7,490 bases of DNA from Chloroflexota bacterium. GTDB taxonomy: Bacteria; Chloroflexota; Dehalococcoidia; GIF9; UBA5620. Below, piece by piece: positions 5,897 to 7,490 of this stretch. A program made the position numbers and the translations under genes. Under the pieces are notes generated by a model. The model saw nothing but the letters and a program-made list of their open reading frames with translations, had not been told where the DNA came from and did not search any database. The stretch covers positions 1 to 7,490 of the forward strand of contig JAPLHH010000258.1 in the NCBI GenBank assembly GCA_026389735.1, written 5' to 3'. Numbering within the stretch: position 1 is the first letter of the stretch; each line of letters starts with the position of its first letter.

Positions 5897-6742
5897 TTAT
5901 ACTTTCGCAATCTCCTTAAGGATGGGCATCAAATATCTTTTCAAGGCTTCAGGATTCTCGCACAATGATAAGTGCCCTATTCCCTTCATCTCGGTAAACT
6001 TCGCCCCTTTGATCAGTTCTGCCAACTGTTTGGTGTCTTCGGGTGAGACTGCGGGATCGTATTCCCCTGTGAGAAGATACACAGGAACACGGGAAGTATC
6101 AATTTGGTGCGCCTTGCCGGTTAGGTCATGATCTTTAAAGTAGTAATGGAAGTCTCCCTTTAAAACAGGAGGTCCACTCTGACCGAATCCCCACATAGTC
6201 TCACGCTTGTATCTCTCAGGACTATTGGGTGCCATCATTGACCACATAGCCGCAGCTTTATAATTATTACTTATCCGCGGATGATCCCAATAGTCCAGCG
6301 GAACTTCTTCGTTGCGCAGTACTGATTCAAGCCCTATCACTGCTCTGAACTCATCAGGGTGTTCAAGTGCCAAGTAAGGAGCCAAGCAACCCCCCATACA
6401 ACCGCCAATGAAGACCGGTCTCTCGAGTCCCAAAGCACGGCTAAACTCTACCAGAAAATCTATGAAGAAACTCCGGGTTAATCTGTACTCTTCTTTCCAC
6501 CACTCAACTGACCCCGGTGGCAGAGACTTGCCGTGATAGGGAAGATCAGGAACAACGACCCTATATCTTGAGGTAATTTCATCATCGTTGAGGATGTGGC
6601 GCCACTGTTGACCGTCAGAACCTGCGCTATGCTGGCAAAGAAGCGGGATGCCGTCTCCACTTTCCTCAAAATACACTCGATACTCGATATTTTGAACCTC
6701 AATGTAAATGTAGTGGCCGCTTGCACGATCGAATCTTGCCAC
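5897..6742 (-). CDS. Alpha/beta hydrolase with a cysteine in the nucleophile position
   Basis: This protein of 281 residues has the alpha/beta hydrolase fold (Abhydrolase family). The oxyanion-hole segment is CQHSAGSDGQQW (36-47), followed by VVVPDLPYHGKS (62-73). The nucleophile elbow is GGCMGG (113-118), where most relatives read GxSxGG, so Cys115 replaces the usual Ser. The acid is probably Asp229 in LLTGEYDP and the His is His257 in GIGHLS, giving a Cys-Asp-His triad as in dienelactone hydrolases. No signal peptide is seen, so it is probably cytoplasmic. The GTG start at 6742 follows a strong GGGGAGG (6749-6755) with a six-base gap. It lies 33 bases after the SCP2-like gene and is probably in the same operon. 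Its last 69 residues match the partial hydrolase at 7281-7490 at about 42 positions by manual count. The substrate is unknown; esterase, lactonase or C-C hydrolase activity are all possible. Confidence 0.85.
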   Translation of the reverse strand: MARFDRASGHYIYIEVQNIEYRVYFEESGDGIPLLCQHSAGSDGQQWRHILNDDEITSRYRVVVPDLPYHGKSLPPGSVEWWKEEYRLTRSFFIDFLVEFSRALGLERPVFIGGCMGGCLAPYLALEHPDEFRAVIGLESVLRNEEVPLDYWDHPRISNNYKAAAMWSMMAPNSPERYKRETMWGFGQSGPPVLKGDFHYYFKDHDLTGKAHQIDTSRVPVYLLTGEYDPAVSPEDTKQLAELIKGAKFTEMKGIGHLSLCENPEALKRYLMPILKEIAKV

Positions 6743-6775
6743 TATGAGCCTCCCCTACTTAATAGTTATACTTAC

Positions 6776-7168
6776 CTATTTATTTTGTAGTTGCCTCATA
6801 ACATCCAGCATTCGGTTCATTGCCCAAGAGTAGGCGAATGCAACCTCAAGATTGCCCATAATTTGCAGATTTCCGCGAATCATTCCAGCATTCAAACCAG
6901 TAAAGAAAGGAGGAGGTGAAGGTTGCAGGAGCTTATCCCACGACTTGGCTGTTGCCTTTATTGAGAAGCTCCAATGTTCATTGGAAGGGGGATTAAGTTT
7001 TATTTCTGTTACTACACCATCGCGTATCTTGACAACGCACCGGGAGTCATCCACTTCAAGGGGTACATCCTCTGACATGAATCTGGCAGCAAGCTTAAAC
7101 TCCGCGTCATTATTCATAGCATTTCGAAACTGTTCTACCTTGCTTGAATCCAAAAAAACAATCGTCAT
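6776..7168 (-). CDS. SCP2-like (sterol carrier protein fold) small protein
   Basis: This protein of 130 residues resembles SCP2 sterol-transfer domain proteins, which have a hydrophobic tunnel for lipids or acyl chains. The family layout is visible: an N-terminal helix (about 8-33), a strand pair VVKIRDGVVTEIKL (45-58), FSIKATAKSWDKLLQ (68-82) matching the usual 'I.g....w..ll' stretch, then GMIRGNLQIMGNLEVAFAY (95-113), matching the 'G.l.v.Gd...a' end, and a C-terminal helix. No signal peptide or membrane helix is present. I chose the ATG at 7168 because GGAGG lies at 7176-7180, seven bases upstream. An in-frame ATG at 7189 would add seven residues but would place this ribosome site inside the gene. 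It sits between two paralogous hydrolase genes, suggesting a role with a hydrophobic substrate. The family call rests on pattern only. Confidence 0.6.
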   Translation of the reverse strand: MTIVFLDSSKVEQFRNAMNNDAEFKLAARFMSEDVPLEVDDSRCVVKIRDGVVTEIKLNPPSNEHWSFSIKATAKSWDKLLQPSPPPFFTGLNAGMIRGNLQIMGNLEVAFAYSWAMNRMLDVMRQLQNK

Positions 7169-7280
7169 TCTCTGTCCTCCACACTTCACTTCTGCATTTA
7201 CTTAAGCCCAGGCCTTTTCCACTGGCCTAATAACCACTTATCACCTTTTTAGCATGTTGCCCCTTATTATTTATTAATCA

Positions 7281-7490
7281 TTATGCTTTCGCAATCTCCT
7301 CAAGGATGGGCATCAGATATCCTTTGCACACCTCATAACGCTCTGTTACCGGGAAATGTCCCAGCTTTTTCATCTCTATAAACTTCGCACCTTTGATCTG
7401 ACTTGCTGCCTGCCGGCCCATCTCGGGTGTGCTGGCAAAGTCATATTCTCCACAAAGGATATATACGGCAACCCGATTGGTATCTATTTG
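7281..7490 (-). CDS. Partial alpha/beta hydrolase, C-terminal 69 residues (paralogue of the 5897-6742 gene)
   Basis: Only the C-terminal end of this minus-strand gene is inside the window; the frame is open to the window edge and stops with TAA at 7281-7283. It reads QIDTNRVAVYILCGEYDF, containing the probable catalytic Asp (GEYD), then KGAKFIEMKKLGHF with the catalytic His (LGH), and ends LMPILEEIAKA. It aligns without gaps to the last 69 residues of the hydrolase at 5897-6742, with about 42 identities, including both catalytic positions. The DNA itself is also very similar over the last 40 bases. The nucleophile region lies outside the window, so it cannot be said whether it too carries Cys. 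It is upstream of the SCP2-like gene by 112 bases, on the same strand. Confidence 0.85.
   Translation of the reverse strand, partial: QIDTNRVAVYILCGEYDFASTPEMGRQAASQIKGAKFIEMKKLGHFPVTERYEVCKGYLMPILEEIAKA

Noticed and set aside
6852..7205. Plus-strand open frame of 117 codons opposite the SCP2-like gene
   Set aside because: The minus-strand frame has a family-like pattern and a strong GGAGG; the plus-strand product resembles no family I know.
7210..7228. Small dyad AGGCC-N9-GGCCT between the partial hydrolase and the SCP2-like gene
   Set aside because: Only five base pairs and no T-run on the minus strand, so it does not qualify as a terminator; AGGCCT is itself a palindrome.
7266..7294. Minus-strand promoter-like pair TTGCGA-N17-AATAAT before the SCP2-like gene
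   Set aside because: The stretch is AT-rich, both boxes match poorly, and the -35 part lies within the end of the upstream hydrolase gene; too weak to call.

Overview
The window looks like a bacterial chromosome segment of moderate GC content. The gene style suggests an uncultured Chloroflexota, possibly Dehalococcoidia-like. Pointers are a lipoprotein with a Thr/Pro-rich linker after its lipid-anchor cysteine, a DUF169 protein beside a branched-chain amino acid (HAAT/Liv) type ABC transporter, and alpha/beta hydrolases beside an SCP2-like protein. Shine-Dalgarno sites, sigma70-like promoter hexamers and a lipobox support Bacteria. The phylum is an inference from style, not a database match.

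Layout. Positions 1-168 hold the decayed tail of an IS3/IS481-type transposase. Positions 169-281 hold two good sigma70-like promoters and inverted repeats that lead into a DUF169 gene (282-1049, +). A 114-bp gap (1050-1163) carries an unusual leader: a perfect Shine-Dalgarno followed by ATG-TAA, placed between the arms of an 8-bp inverted repeat, then a 17-codon reading frame whose stop overlaps the GTG start of the next gene. The transporter follows on the + strand: substrate-binding lipoprotein (1164-2396), a strong 15-bp hairpin terminator (2414-2454), LivH-like permease (2490-3350), LivM-like permease (3366-4352), LivG-like ATPase (4342-5103) and LivF-like ATPase (5093-5800). The last two junctions each overlap by 11 bases.

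A 96-bp convergent gap (5801-5896) follows, and the remaining genes are on the minus strand. Read in transcription order they are the C-terminal end of an alpha/beta hydrolase (7281 to beyond 7490), an SCP2-like lipid-binding-fold protein (6776-7168) and a complete alpha/beta hydrolase with a cysteine in the nucleophile position (5897-6742). The two hydrolases are clear paralogues.

How the genes fit together. The five transporter genes make a complete importer: lipid-anchored binding protein, two membrane subunits and two ATPases. The hairpin after the binding-protein gene probably makes that protein more abundant than the membrane parts. The substrate cannot be read from the sequence. The family covers branched-chain amino acids, amides, urea and aromatic or other small organic acids. 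The minus-strand cluster suggests hydrolysis of an ester, lactone or C-C bond in a hydrophobic substrate, with the SCP2-like protein as a possible carrier. I see no CRISPR array, tRNA or rRNA, and no clearly new defence or mobile system. The most unusual items are the leader before the binding-protein gene and the hydrolase/SCP2/hydrolase cluster.
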